A stretch of DNA of 64,000 nucleotides from UBA2199 sp964628035 (GTDB lineage: Bacteria; Acidobacteriota; Aminicenantia; UBA2199), in the NCBI GenBank assembly GCA_964628035.1, contig CAZVPI010000010.1, forward strand, positions 1 to 64,000, given 5' to 3'. The notes below the pieces were generated by a model, which did not search any database, was not told the origin of the DNA, and worked only from the letters and a program-made list of their open reading frames with translations. Every line of letters begins with the position of its first letter. Positions within the stretch are counted from its first letter, which is position 1. Of the stretch, positions 33,521 through 43,721 are shown piece after piece. Both the position numbers and the translations under genes were made by a program.

Positions 33521-34678
33521 ATGAGCAAGCCGAGGCTGTTCTTCCTGGCCGTCACGGCCGTCGTCGCCGTCGCCGGCGTGTTGCGGCTGAACCGCCCCGA
33601 CCTGCCGCCCCCGCCCCCGGCCCGCGACCCGCAGCCCGGGGCGATCGGATTCCAGATCATCGGCATCTCGGAAAAGGGAGGCCTGTGGCTGAACGACGAG
33701 GAGACGCAGCCGGCCGACATCCGCTCCCTGAATTTCGTTTCCGAGACCCGGCTGCACTCCGACGGCCAGACCGGCTGGGAGTTTTTTTTCGAGGGCTTCC
33801 TGTTCACCGCCCTGCCCGACAGCGCCCTGCGCTTCACGCCGCAGACGCGGGAGCTCGTCCTGGAAAAGGGCGAGTATTATTGGCAGCGCCAGGCAGGGGG
33901 GGGGGAGGTCGAGGTTTCGCTGTTCCAGGGCGGCAACATCGTACGCCTCTCGGACTCCGGGCGCATGCGCCTGTTCCGCGGCGGGCTCGAGGCCTGGAAC
34001 TTCGCGGGTGCTCTCTCCTTCGACCTGGACGGCAGGCTGGTCCGTTTGGCCGAGCTCCAGTACCTGGACAGCCGCGAGAGCGGCCGCGCCCCGGCCGCCC
34101 TGCTGCCGCCTCCGCCCTTCCTGTCCCCCGAGGCCGAGACCCTGGCCCTGACCCAGCCCAACGACACCATCATCCAGTTCAAGTGGAAGAACGTGCAGGG
34201 CGCCCGCCAGTACGCGCTCAAGCTGTACCCCTCGGCGCTGCGCGACGCGCTGCTGCTGAGCCGGGTGGTGGAGGAGAACGCCGTCACCCTGGACATCATG
34301 CCCTTCATCGAGCACCGCGAGCTGTACTGGGAGGTGGCCGCCTTCGACGCCGCGCGGCGCATCGAGTCGGCGCCGTCGCGTCTGGGAAGGATCGCCATCT
34401 CCAGCTCGCTGCTGAAGAAGGGCCAGCAGCCCGAGCCGCCCCGCGTCGAGGTCGACTCGCTGTCGGTCAGCGGCGAAATGGTGCTGATCAAGGGCGGCGC
34501 CGACCCCCACGCCCAGCTGTTCATCGACGGCGCGCCGGTCAAGCTGGACCATGAGGGGCGGTTCATCCACACCCTTTCCTACCGCAGCATCGGCGTCAAG
34601 GAGATCGTTTTCCGCGCCGTCGCCCCCTCGGGACTGGAGACGGTGCTGAAAAAGCAGGTGACCATCTTTGAAGAATAA
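33521..34678 (+). CDS. FecR-like envelope protein, first gene of the mre operon
   Basis: This 385-residue protein has an N-terminal signal anchor (about 4-22) and a Pro-rich linker. A FecR-like beta region follows (about 65-180), with the phrases FTALPDSALRFTPQTREL and LEKGEYYWQRQ. A fibronectin-like domain comes next (about 205-290, QFKWKNVQGARQYALKLYP). A C-terminal Ig-like domain (about 300-385, SGEMVLIKGGADPHAQLFID) resembles the Glucodextranase-B type. It is likely periplasmic. A longer frame begins at 33401, but that part is intergenic and precedes the promoter. It ends 38 nt before mreB, so a role in shape or wall control is inferred from context only. Confidence 0.7.
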   Translation: MSKPRLFFLAVTAVVAVAGVLRLNRPDLPPPPPARDPQPGAIGFQIIGISEKGGLWLNDEETQPADIRSLNFVSETRLHSDGQTGWEFFFEGFLFTALPDSALRFTPQTRELVLEKGEYYWQRQAGGGEVEVSLFQGGNIVRLSDSGRMRLFRGGLEAWNFAGALSFDLDGRLVRLAELQYLDSRESGRAPAALLPPPPFLSPEAETLALTQPNDTIIQFKWKNVQGARQYALKLYPSALRDALLLSRVVEENAVTLDIMPFIEHRELYWEVAAFDAARRIESAPSRLGRIAISSSLLKKGQQPEPPRVEVDSLSVSGEMVLIKGGADPHAQLFIDGAPVKLDHEGRFIHTLSYRSIGVKEIVFRAVAPSGLETVLKKQVTIFEE

Positions 34679-34716
34679 AGGCGAAGCGTGGCCGCGGGCA
34701 TCTGAAGGAGCATGAC

Positions 34717-35737
<1,021 letters not shown>

Positions 35738-35748
<11 letters not shown>

Positions 35749-36553
35749 TTCCGGCGGCGGCCTCAGCACCGAGAGGAAGTCGGTCATCCTGGTGCTGATC
35801 CTCTTCGTCGACCTGGTCGTGATCTCGTCGCAGATCATGCTGCGCAGCCAGCAGTCGCTGCTGCAGACGATCGTCGCCAACATGGTCATGCCGCTGCAGC
35901 TCACCGTGCAGAGGGCCGGCGACTTCCTTTCGCGCGAGCTGGGGCGCTACGTCTTCCAGCGCGGCATCTTCCGCAAGTACCAGCAGTTGAAGAGGCGGCA
36001 GGCGCAGCTGTGGGTTGAGAACGTGACCCTGAAGCGGCAGCTGCGCGACCTGCGGATGCTGGCCGCCGCCCGCAGCCGCTTTCCCCGCTTCCTGCTGGCG
36101 TCGGTGATCTCGGTCGACGTCAACTTCCCCTATGCCGCGGTGACGATTGACAAGGGGATAAAGGCCGGGCTGGTGGAGAACGACGTCGTGCTCAACCGCG
36201 ACGCCGAGCTGGTCGGCCGCGTCGCCAAGCCCCTGACCGCCTTTTCGGCCGCGGTGCGCCTGATCACCAACCCCGTGGGCGGGACCGGTGCGGCCATCGA
36301 GGCCAACATGCTCGAAGGGCTGCTGCGCGGCGACAACGGCCCCGAATGCCGCTTTGAGTACCTGCTGGCCACCAAACCGGTGCGCCCGGGGGACCGCGTC
36401 GTCACCTCGGGGACCGATCTGATCTATCCCAGCCTGCTGCCGATCGGCACGGTGACCGAGGTCCTGCCGGACACCCTGACCCAGAGGATCCTGGTGCGCC
36501 CCTATTTCGTCGACAAGCCCATCCACAAGCTCGTGGTCCTGCTCCATGAATAG
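35738..36553 (+). CDS. mreC: Rod-shape-determining protein MreC
   Basis: This 271-residue protein has one N-terminal membrane helix (about 11-31), a coiled-coil region with LKRRQAQLWVENVTLKRQLRDL (about 80-105), and the periplasmic beta-barrel domain. In that domain SVDVNFPYAAVTIDKGIKAGL and NRDAELVGRV match the MreC family. MreC links the cytoplasmic MreB filament to PBP2. The gene overlaps mreB by 11 nt and mreD by 8 nt. Confidence 0.94.
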
Positions 36554-37019
36554 ACGCTTCCGCTTTGCGCTCTTCCTGCTGCTGGCCGCCGGCCAGCTCG
36601 CCGTCGCCCGCTATTATTATTCCCTGCGCTTCTCCGTCGATCTGCTCTACCTGGTCCTCTTCTTCATTGCCATCCGCTCAGGCTACCTGGCGTCGGTGCT
36701 GAGCGGCGCCCTGATCGGCTTGGTCAGCGACACCCTGTCGGGAGGCGTGATGGGGGTCTTCTCTTTCGCCCGCACCCTGGCTGCCTTCCTGCTGAACGCG
36801 CTGGCGCGCTACCTGGACTTGAAGAAGAACCTCTTCATCTTCCTGCTGCTGCTGTTCTCCCTGTTCCTCTCCAACCTGGTGGCGTTCCTCTTCCTGGGGC
36901 TGATCTTCCGCTACCGCATCACGGCCAGCCTGCTGGTCGTCCAGCCCCTGGTCACCGCCTTGGCCGGGATCCTCATCCTGGGAACCCAGAAAGTGAAGTC
37001 GCTGCTGGATGTATCTTAG
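36546..37019 (+). CDS. mreD: Rod-shape-determining protein MreD
   Basis: This 157-residue integral membrane protein has about five helices. The Tyr/Arg-rich N-terminal ARYYYSLRFSVDLLYLVLFF and GALIGLVSDTLSGGVMGVFSFARTL (the conserved G-x-D-x2-G-x2-G-x5-S region) match MreD. It is part of the elongasome in the inner membrane. Identification rests partly on the gene order. Confidence 0.9.
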   Translation: MNRRFRFALFLLLAAGQLAVARYYYSLRFSVDLLYLVLFFIAIRSGYLASVLSGALIGLVSDTLSGGVMGVFSFARTLAAFLLNALARYLDLKKNLFIFLLLLFSLFLSNLVAFLFLGLIFRYRITASLLVVQPLVTALAGILILGTQKVKSLLDVS

Positions 37020-38826
37020 CAGGAGAAAGCTGACCCCCGAGCAAGTGAAGCGCGTGGCGGCGGTCTCGACCGTCCTGCTGGCCGTCCTCTTTTCGGCCCT
37101 GTTCGCGGCCTTCTGGAGCATCCAGGTGGCCGGACACGAGAAGTACCTCGAGCTGGCCATCCGCAACATCACGCGCACCGTCGACCTGCCGGCGCCGCGC
37201 GGCCTGATCGTCGATCGCAACGGCCGCGTGCTGGCCGAGAACCGCATCAACTTCACCCTATACCTGGTGCGCGAGAACGTCGAGGACCTGGAGAAATCGA
37301 TCCGGCGAGCCGTTTTCTTTTCCGCCAAGCCGGTCGGCGAGGTCCGGCGCATCCTCAAGCGCTACGACCACCACCCCATGTTCACCCGCATCCCCATCAC
37401 GAGCAACCTGCCCCTGGGGACGGTCGTTTTCATCCAGAGCCGCCAGGACGAATTCCCGGAATTCGAGATCGGGCTCGAGCCCACCCGCACGTTCCCCCTG
37501 GTCCAAAGGGCGGCCCACGCCCTGGGGCACCTTTCCGAGATCGGCGAGGCCGAGCTGGCCGGCCTGGCTCCGGCCGGCTACGCTTTGGGCGACCGTATCG
37601 GCCGCAGCGGCGTCGAGAAGCAGTATGAGGAGTTCCTGCGCGGGAAAAAGGGGCGGCAGACGATCATCAAGAACAGCGTGGAGAAGGTCCAGCGCATCAG
37701 CGGCGAGACCAAGCCGGAGATCGGCGCCACCGTCGTGCTGACGCTGGACCTCGAGCTGCAGGCCGCCGTCGAGGAGTTCCTGGGCGAGGAACACGGTGTG
37801 GTCGGCGTCATGGACCTGGCCAGCGGCGGCCTGCTGGCCCTGACCAGCCGGCCGGCCTTCGACCCCGATCTCTTCTCCCGGGAGATGACGCCCGCCGAGT
37901 GGCAGGCGCTGCGCAGCGATCCGAGCCATCCGCTGCAGGACAAGTTCCTGCAGGGGAGCTATTCGCCGGGCTCGGTATTCAAGATCGTCATGGCCCTGGC
38001 CGGCCTGCAGGAGGGGCTGATCCGGCCCGAGAGCGCGGTGTTCTGCTCCGGCAGCCAGTCGTTCTACGGCCGCGTCTTCCACTGCTGGAATCCGGGCGGG
38101 CACGGCCAGGTGGACCTGCCGGCGGCGATCGAGCACTCGTGCAACATCTTTTTCTACAACCTGGGGCAGAGGCTCGACATCGACACCATCGCCCGCTACG
38201 CGCGCATGCTGGGGCTGGGGCAGGCCAGCGGCATCGACCTGCCCGGCGAGAAGCCCGGGCTGGTCCCCAGCAGCGCCTGGAAAATGGAGACGCAGCGCCA
38301 GCGCTGGTTCCCCGGCGAGACCATCTCGGTGGCCATCGGCCACGGTCAGCTGAACGTCACGCCGGCCCAGCTGCTCAGGCTGATCGCCACCGTGGCCCTG
38401 CGCGGACGCATGCCCACGCCGCACGTGCTCCAGCGCATCGAGCGCCGGGGGCGGGTGCTGCGCGAATTCGCGCCGCGCTTTGTCCGCGTGCCCATCGCCG
38501 AGAAGCACTTCGAGGCGGTGATCGCCGGGCTGTTCCGCGTGGTCAACGGCGAGGGAACGGGGCGGGCGGCGCGCATCGAGGGCCTTGACATCTGCGGCAA
38601 GACCGGCACCTCGCAGATCATCGCCAAGGAGAATCCGCAGTACAAGGCGCTGACCCGGGAAAAGCGCTTCAAGCCCCATTCCTGGTTCGTCTCCTTCGCG
38701 CCGCGCGCGCATCCGCGCCTGGCCGTGGTGGTGCTGGTGGAGAACGGCGGCGACGCCGGGGCCATCGCCGCCCCGCTGGCCGCCCGCATTTACGGGAAAT
38801 ATTTCGCCGATGAAAGACGTCTTTAG
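37009..38826 (+). CDS. mrdA: Penicillin-binding protein 2 (elongasome transpeptidase)
   Basis: This 605-residue class B PBP has an N-terminal membrane helix (about 18-40). The PBP dimerisation domain has PAPRGLIVDRNGRVLAENR. The transpeptidase domain carries the catalytic SxxK in YSPGSVFKIVMALAG (Ser about 322), SxN in IEHSCNIFFYNLG (SCN), and KTG in DICGKTGTSQI. It cross-links peptidoglycan during rod elongation together with RodA, whose gene overlaps by 17 nt. The start overlaps mreD by 11 nt. Confidence 0.95.
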   Translation: MYLSRRKLTPEQVKRVAAVSTVLLAVLFSALFAAFWSIQVAGHEKYLELAIRNITRTVDLPAPRGLIVDRNGRVLAENRINFTLYLVRENVEDLEKSIRRAVFFSAKPVGEVRRILKRYDHHPMFTRIPITSNLPLGTVVFIQSRQDEFPEFEIGLEPTRTFPLVQRAAHALGHLSEIGEAELAGLAPAGYALGDRIGRSGVEKQYEEFLRGKKGRQTIIKNSVEKVQRISGETKPEIGATVVLTLDLELQAAVEEFLGEEHGVVGVMDLASGGLLALTSRPAFDPDLFSREMTPAEWQALRSDPSHPLQDKFLQGSYSPGSVFKIVMALAGLQEGLIRPESAVFCSGSQSFYGRVFHCWNPGGHGQVDLPAAIEHSCNIFFYNLGQRLDIDTIARYARMLGLGQASGIDLPGEKPGLVPSSAWKMETQRQRWFPGETISVAIGHGQLNVTPAQLLRLIATVALRGRMPTPHVLQRIERRGRVLREFAPRFVRVPIAEKHFEAVIAGLFRVVNGEGTGRAARIEGLDICGKTGTSQIIAKENPQYKALTREKRFKPHSWFVSFAPRAHPRLAVVVLVENGGDAGAIAAPLAARIYGKYFADERRL

Positions 38827-39880
38827 GTTTTTCGACAAGTTCACCTTCGCCCTGATGCTGCTGCTGGCGCTGTGCGGCATCCTGTTGATCCACAGCGCCG
38901 GCTACGACAGCAACGCGACCTACGCCCTGAAGCAGGCGGCCTGGCTGGGCGTCTCGCTGCTGGCCTTCTGCGCCGTCTTTTCGCTCAAGACCGACCTCGT
39001 TTTCCGCCAGGCGCTTCCCGCCTACGCGGCGCTGCTGATCTTGCTGGCGTTGCAGATCGCCGTGGGCGGCATCACCGCCCGCACCAAGAGCTGGTTCCGC
39101 CTGTGGGGGATGAGCGTCCAGTTCTCCGAGTTCGTCAAGGTGCCCCTGGCCCTTTTGCTGGCCCGCCTGCTGGCCCAGAGCGACAGGCTGACCTTCCGCC
39201 TCTACGCCCGGGTGCTGGCCGTGGTCCTGGTGCCCGTGGCGCTGATCGTGCTGCAGCCCGACATGGGCGTGTCGTTCATCCTCTGCGGCTTCATCCTGCT
39301 GGTCCTGGGGCTAAAGAAGGTCCGGCCGGCGCTGCTGCTGGCCACCGTGCTGCTGGTGGCCGCCGGCGGCGCGCTCGGCTGGAACGCGCTGCTGAAGCCG
39401 TACCAGAGGGACCGCATCGTGTCCTTCCTCAACCCCGCGCAGTACAAGGACTCGACCGGCTACCACATCATCCAGTCGCGCATCGCCGTCGGCTCGGGCG
39501 GGCTCACCGGCAAGGGCTACCGGCAGGGCTCGCAGTCGCGCTACCAGTTCCTGCCGGCGCGCCACACCGACTTCATCGTCTCGGTCGTCGGCGAAGAACT
39601 GGGCTTCCTGGGCGTGTCGGGGCTGTTCTTCCTCTTTTTCTTTTTCTTCTATCGCCAGCTGCGCTTCCCCTTCCAGAACGACGAGGAGTTTTATTATATC
39701 TACCTCTTCAACGGCCTGATCTTCTTCCAGTTCCTGGTCAATGTCTCGATGGCCATCGGCCTGTTCCCGGTGCTGGGCATCACCCTGCCCTTCGTTTCCT
39801 ACGGCGGGTCGTCGCTGCTGTCGCTGTTCATCGGCGAGGCGATCGTCTTCCGCATCAAGATCAACAATTTCCTCACATGA
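38810..39880 (+). CDS. rodA: Peptidoglycan glycosyltransferase RodA
   Basis: This 356-residue SEDS-family protein has about ten membrane helices. It polymerises glycan strands from lipid II in partnership with PBP2. Signature stretches are the helix 1 text GILLIHSAGYDS, SWFRLWGMSVQFSEFVKVPLAL (with the conserved Q-P/S-E-F/L-x-K pattern), VLQPDMGVSFILCGFI, and the end GITLPFVSYGGSSLLSLFIG. The stop overlaps the ATG of the next gene (ATGA). Confidence 0.95.
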   Translation: MKDVFRFFDKFTFALMLLLALCGILLIHSAGYDSNATYALKQAAWLGVSLLAFCAVFSLKTDLVFRQALPAYAALLILLALQIAVGGITARTKSWFRLWGMSVQFSEFVKVPLALLLARLLAQSDRLTFRLYARVLAVVLVPVALIVLQPDMGVSFILCGFILLVLGLKKVRPALLLATVLLVAAGGALGWNALLKPYQRDRIVSFLNPAQYKDSTGYHIIQSRIAVGSGGLTGKGYRQGSQSRYQFLPARHTDFIVSVVGEELGFLGVSGLFFLFFFFFYRQLRFPFQNDEEFYYIYLFNGLIFFQFLVNVSMAIGLFPVLGITLPFVSYGGSSLLSLFIGEAIVFRIKINNFLT

Positions 39881-42330
39881 CCCCCGACGAGCTCATCCCG
39901 CTGCTGAAGAACCCCCAGGCCTACGTGGGCGGCGAGATCAACTCCTGCCGCCGCCCCTTCCGCCGCGGCGACCTCAACGTCTGCCTGGTCTTTCCCGACA
40001 CCTACGCCATCGGCATGAGCCATGCGGGCATCAAGATCCTCTACCACCTGCTCAACGGCCTCGCCGGCGTCCACGCCCAGCGCGCCTTCCTGCCCGACCC
40101 GGAGAACGTTTCCCTGTTCCGCCGCCACGGCGTGCCCCTGTTCGCGCTGGAGACGCGCCGGCCCCTGGCCGGGTTCGACCTGATCGCCTTCTCGCTGCTG
40201 AGCGAGTTGAACTTCACCAACGTGCTCTTGGCCCTGGACCTCGCCGGCCTGCCGCTCGGCTGGCGCGAGCGCGGGGAGGGGAGCTGGCCGCTCATCGCCG
40301 CCGGCGGCATCGCCGCCGCCAATCCCGAGCCGCTGCGCGCGTTCGTGGATTTCTTCGCCTTTGGCGACGGCGAGGCGCTCTTCCCCGACCTGGTCGAGGC
40401 GCTGCGGCGGAACGGGAAGGCGCGCGGCCGGCGCGACCTGCTGGAGGACCTGGACCGCATCGATGGGGTCTACGTCCCGGCCCTGCACCCGCTCCGGCAA
40501 AGGGGGCCCTTCCTGGTCCCGGACCTGGGCGGCAGGATGGTGCGCAAGCGTGTCTGCCCCGACCTGGACCGGGTGCGGCCGGAGGCGGCCGAGGTGGTCC
40601 CCGCCTGCGAGGCGGTGTTCAACCGCCTGAACGTGGAGATCGCCCGCGGCTGCCCGCAGAACTGCCGTTTCTGCCAGGCCAAGTCCTACTATGCCCCGTT
40701 CCGCGTGCGCGAAGCGTCCGCGATGCTCGATTTCATTCCCCGGGCGCTGCGCGCCACCGGCTACGAGATGTTCTCGCTGGCCTCGCTGAGCTCGGGCGAC
40801 TACCCGGACCTGCCCGAGCTGCTGCGGCGCATCCCCGCGGTGCTCCAGCCCGACATCTCGTTCTCGGTGCCCTCGCTGCGGCCCGGGACGTTGAGCGAGG
40901 AGCTGCTGTCCACCCTGGCCCTGTTCCGCAAGACGGGCATCACCATCGTCCCCGAGGCCGGCAGCGAGCGGCTGCGCCGGGCCATCAACAAGGACGTCAG
41001 CGACGAGGAGATCTTCCGCGCCCTGGACCTCGCCTGGAAGCACGGCTGGCAGAAGGTCAAGATGTACTTCATGATCGGGCTGCCCGGCGAGGGCGCCGAG
41101 GACGTGGAGGCCATCGCCTCGCTGCTGGAGCATATCCTGGCCGCCGCCCGCGAACGCAGGGCGCGGGTCTCGATCCACGCCTCGTTCTCCTCCTTCGTCC
41201 CCAAGGCGCACACGCCCCTGCAATGGGCCGCCCGGGCGCCGGTGTCCGAGCTCGAGGAAAAGATCGCCTTCCTGCGCGGCCGGCTGCGCCGCCACCGCAA
41301 CCTCGACCTCGACTTCCATTCGCCGGGGCGGAGCATGGTCGAGACCCTCCTGGCGCGCGGCGACGCCCGCGCCGGCGACCTGCTGCTGGCGGCCTATCGC
41401 CGCGGCGAGGTGTTCACTGCCTGGGACGCCCATTTCCACCTCGCCGCCTGGGAGTCGGCCCTGCCGGCGCTGGGCAACGCCGATTTCCTCGGCGAGCTGC
41501 CCCTCGATGCCGAGCTGCCCTGGGATTTCCTGCAGCTCAACTTCACCCGCGGGCACCTGCGGCGCGAGTTCCTGCGCAGCCGGGCGGGCGAGGCCTGGGC
41601 CTCGTGCCTGAGCCAGGACTGCGCCGCCTGCAGCGGCTGCGCCTTCGGCCGCCGTCCCTTCCCGTCCCCGGCCTGGAAGGGGGAGGCGCCGCCGGCGGCC
41701 GTCCCGCCCGCCGCTTATCGCCGCCTGCGCCTGCGCTACGAGAAAAAGGGCGACCTGCGCTTCCTGTCGCATCTGGCCATGATGCAATACCTGGAGCGGC
41801 GGCTGCGCATGTCGGGGCTGCTGTTCCGCTTCAGCCAGGGCTTCCATCCGCGCATCAAGATGGCCTCCCTGCCGCCGCTGCCGGTCGGCGCCCAGGGGGA
41901 TGACGAGGCGATCGAAGTCGCGGTCGCCATGGAGGTCCCTGTTGAGGGCGTCACGGGCCGCGAGGAAACGGCGCCCCGCTCCGCGGCGGCGATCCTGGCG
42001 GCCTTGAACGGCGAAAACGGCGGCTTCCGCTTCACCAGGGCCGGGTTCGTCGAGGGCGACGCCTCGTTTCATAAAAAGCTGCGCCGCGTCGAATTCGAGT
42101 TTTCCTGGCCTGATGCCGATGCCGGGACGCGCCCCGGGCGCGAGGAACTCGCCGCGCTGCTGGCCGCCGGGGAGGAGCTGGACTATTCCGTGTCGGGGGT
42201 CAGGCTGGGGATGGATTTCGCCCGCCAGGGGCAGGAGCGTTTCGCCCGCATCTACCGCCTCCTCGACCCGGAGCGGCGCTGGACGACGCGCCTGCGGCGC
42301 CTGAAGGTGGCTTTCGATGACGAAGCGTGA
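39877..42330 (+). CDS. Radical SAM protein with B12-binding-like N terminus fused to DUF2344 (TIGR03960/TIGR03936 type)
   Basis: This 817-residue protein starts with a cobalamin-binding-like region (about 1-195). The radical SAM core has the cluster motif CPQNCRFCQ near residues 262-269 and the signatures FSLASLSSGDYPDL and GITIVPEAGSERLRRAIN. A small cysteine cluster (CLSQDCAACSGC, about 575) precedes the DUF2344 domain at the C terminus (about 615-817, RFLSHLAMMQYLERRLR). This fusion is often found beside rodA or ribonuclease G genes. Its reaction is unknown, with RNA or ribosome modification suspected for the family. The start overlaps the rodA stop; a longer frame upstream is out of phase with rodA and was discarded. 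Confidence 0.88.
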   Translation: MTPDELIPLLKNPQAYVGGEINSCRRPFRRGDLNVCLVFPDTYAIGMSHAGIKILYHLLNGLAGVHAQRAFLPDPENVSLFRRHGVPLFALETRRPLAGFDLIAFSLLSELNFTNVLLALDLAGLPLGWRERGEGSWPLIAAGGIAAANPEPLRAFVDFFAFGDGEALFPDLVEALRRNGKARGRRDLLEDLDRIDGVYVPALHPLRQRGPFLVPDLGGRMVRKRVCPDLDRVRPEAAEVVPACEAVFNRLNVEIARGCPQNCRFCQAKSYYAPFRVREASAMLDFIPRALRATGYEMFSLASLSSGDYPDLPELLRRIPAVLQPDISFSVPSLRPGTLSEELLSTLALFRKTGITIVPEAGSERLRRAINKDVSDEEIFRALDLAWKHGWQKVKMYFMIGLPGEGAEDVEAIASLLEHILAAARERRARVSIHASFSSFVPKAHTPLQWAARAPVSELEEKIAFLRGRLRRHRNLDLDFHSPGRSMVETLLARGDARAGDLLLAAYRRGEVFTAWDAHFHLAAWESALPALGNADFLGELPLDAELPWDFLQLNFTRGHLRREFLRSRAGEAWASCLSQDCAACSGCAFGRRPFPSPAWKGEAPPAAVPPAAYRRLRLRYEKKGDLRFLSHLAMMQYLERRLRMSGLLFRFSQGFHPRIKMASLPPLPVGAQGDDEAIEVAVAMEVPVEGVTGREETAPRSAAAILAALNGENGGFRFTRAGFVEGDASFHKKLRRVEFEFSWPDADAGTRPGREELAALLAAGEELDYSVSGVRLGMDFARQGQERFARIYRLLDPERRWTTRLRRLKVAFDDEA

Positions 42331-43096
42331 CATCGCCTCGCGCGCGAACCCGCGCCTGAAGGAGCTCCTGGCCGCCCGCGAGCGCCTGTTCGTCTTCGCC
42401 GGCGACAAGCTGGCCCGCGACGTGCTCTCCCGCCCGCTGCGCGTCGAGATCCTGCTGCAGCGCTCCGATCTGGACGAAGAGGTCCGGGCGGGCGCGGCCG
42501 AGGTGGGCGAATGCTGGCGGGTCAGCCCGGCGGTGATGGAGAAGGCGACCGGGATGAAGAGCCCGCCGAACCTGGCCGTCGTCCTCGACCTGCCGCCTGC
42601 GCGCATCGACTTCGCCGGCAGCCGGATCGTCCTCGGCCTGGTCGGCGTCCAGGACCCGGGCAACCTGGGGACGGCGTTCCGTTGCGCTTCGGCCTTCGCC
42701 CTGCCGGCCCTGGCCCTGGCCGGCGCCGGTGCCCGTCCCAACCATGCCAGGACGGTGCGCGCCGCCCAGACGGCCCTGCTCGACGTTCCGTACCAGTGGT
42801 TCGCCAGCGCCGACGAGCTGGCCGACGCCGCCCGGGCCGCCGGCGCCCACGTGGTCGCGACCGGTTCGCGGCCGGGCCCGGGCTGTCTGGACCTGGCCGA
42901 CCTGCCCTTCCCCTGCCTGCTGCTCCTCGGCGGCGAGGGGCAGGGGCTCGAGCCCGGCCTGCTGCGGCGCTTCCCGCGGGTGCGCCTCGACCAGGAGCAG
43001 CGCATTGATTCGCTCAACGTCGGCGTCAGCGCCTGCATCCTGATGCACGAGCTGCGGCGGCTGCACGGTTTGGGCGCCGCGCGACGGGGGCCGTGA
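42317..43096 (+). CDS. TrmH/SpoU-family RNA 2'-O-methyltransferase
   Basis: The 259-residue protein has an N-terminal substrate-binding domain (about 1-95, with ASRANPRLKELLAARER). The knotted SPOUT domain carries the three motifs: LGLVGVQDPGNLGTAFRCA (motif 1), LLLGGEGQGLEPGLL (motif 2) and IDSLNVGVSACILMHEL (motif 3). It methylates a ribose in rRNA or tRNA using SAM; the exact site cannot be told. It overlaps both neighbours (14 nt with the radical SAM gene, GTGA with queH). Confidence 0.92.
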   Translation: MTKRDIASRANPRLKELLAARERLFVFAGDKLARDVLSRPLRVEILLQRSDLDEEVRAGAAEVGECWRVSPAVMEKATGMKSPPNLAVVLDLPPARIDFAGSRIVLGLVGVQDPGNLGTAFRCASAFALPALALAGAGARPNHARTVRAAQTALLDVPYQWFASADELADAARAAGAHVVATGSRPGPGCLDLADLPFPCLLLLGGEGQGLEPGLLRRFPRVRLDQEQRIDSLNVGVSACILMHELRRLHGLGAARRGP

Positions 43097-43650
43097 AGAA
43101 GCTCCTGCTGCACGTCTGCTGCGCCCCCTGCGCCGCCTTCGTGGTGAAACGGCTGCGCGGGGACGGATTCGAGGTGACCGGCTTTTTCTTCAATCCCAAC
43201 ATCCAGCCGCGGCGCGAATACGAGTTCCGCCGCGACGAGGTGGCGCGGCTGGCGGGAACGCTCGATTTCCCGGTGGTGTTCCCGCCCTATGACATGGCGG
43301 CCTGGTTCGCCGTTGTCCGCGGCCTGGAGCGCGAACCCGAGCGCGGGCGGCGCTGCCCGGCCTGCTTCCGCCTGCGCCTCGAGGCGGCCTTCCGCCACGC
43401 CCGCGACAACGGCTTCGCCGCCGTGGCCTCCACCCTGTCGGTCAGCCCCTACAAGTCGACCGCGCAGATCAACGAGCAGGGACGGGCGCTGTCCGGCGCA
43501 ACCGGGGTCGGGTTCCTGGCCGAGAACTTCAAGTCCCGCGACGGCTGGCCGCAGGCGCGCGCCCTGGCGGCCGAGCTCGGCATCCGCCACCAGGACTATT
43601 GCGGCTGCGTCTTCTCCAAGGCCGAGCGCATGCTGCGCCTGCGGAAATGA
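43093..43650 (+). CDS. queH: Epoxyqueuosine reductase QueH
   Basis: This 185-residue protein catalyses the last step of queuosine synthesis in tRNA, reducing epoxyqueuosine, as the non-homologous replacement of QueG. The metal and cluster cysteines are visible: LLHVCCAPCAAFV at the N terminus, GRRCPACFRLRLE near residue 95, and the C-terminal HQDYCGCVFSKAER. The motif VASTLSVSPYKST is also typical. It starts with GTG overlapping the preceding stop. Confidence 0.94.
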   Translation: MKKLLLHVCCAPCAAFVVKRLRGDGFEVTGFFFNPNIQPRREYEFRRDEVARLAGTLDFPVVFPPYDMAAWFAVVRGLEREPERGRRCPACFRLRLEAAFRHARDNGFAAVASTLSVSPYKSTAQINEQGRALSGATGVGFLAENFKSRDGWPQARALAAELGIRHQDYCGCVFSKAERMLRLRK

Positions 43651-43682
43651 AGCCAGGCGCGCGGTTTTCCGGCCGCGGCGGT

Positions 43683-43712
43683 TTGCAATGGGAGCCTCCC
43701 TTATGGTAAATT
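43683..43712 (+). promoter_or_regulatory. Promoter of the PASTA-rpe-bamD-uvrC operon
   Basis: TTGCAA (43683-43688) and TAAATT (43707-43712) with an 18-nt spacer. AAGGGG (43713-43718) serves as ribosome site for ATG 43722. Another transcript may continue from queH. Confidence 0.45.
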
Positions 43713-43721
43713 AAGGGGCAG

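Noticed and set aside
38872..39876. Upstream extension of the radical SAM/DUF2344 frame through rodA
   Set aside because: It is an out-of-phase shadow of rodA; the conserved start is ATG 39877.
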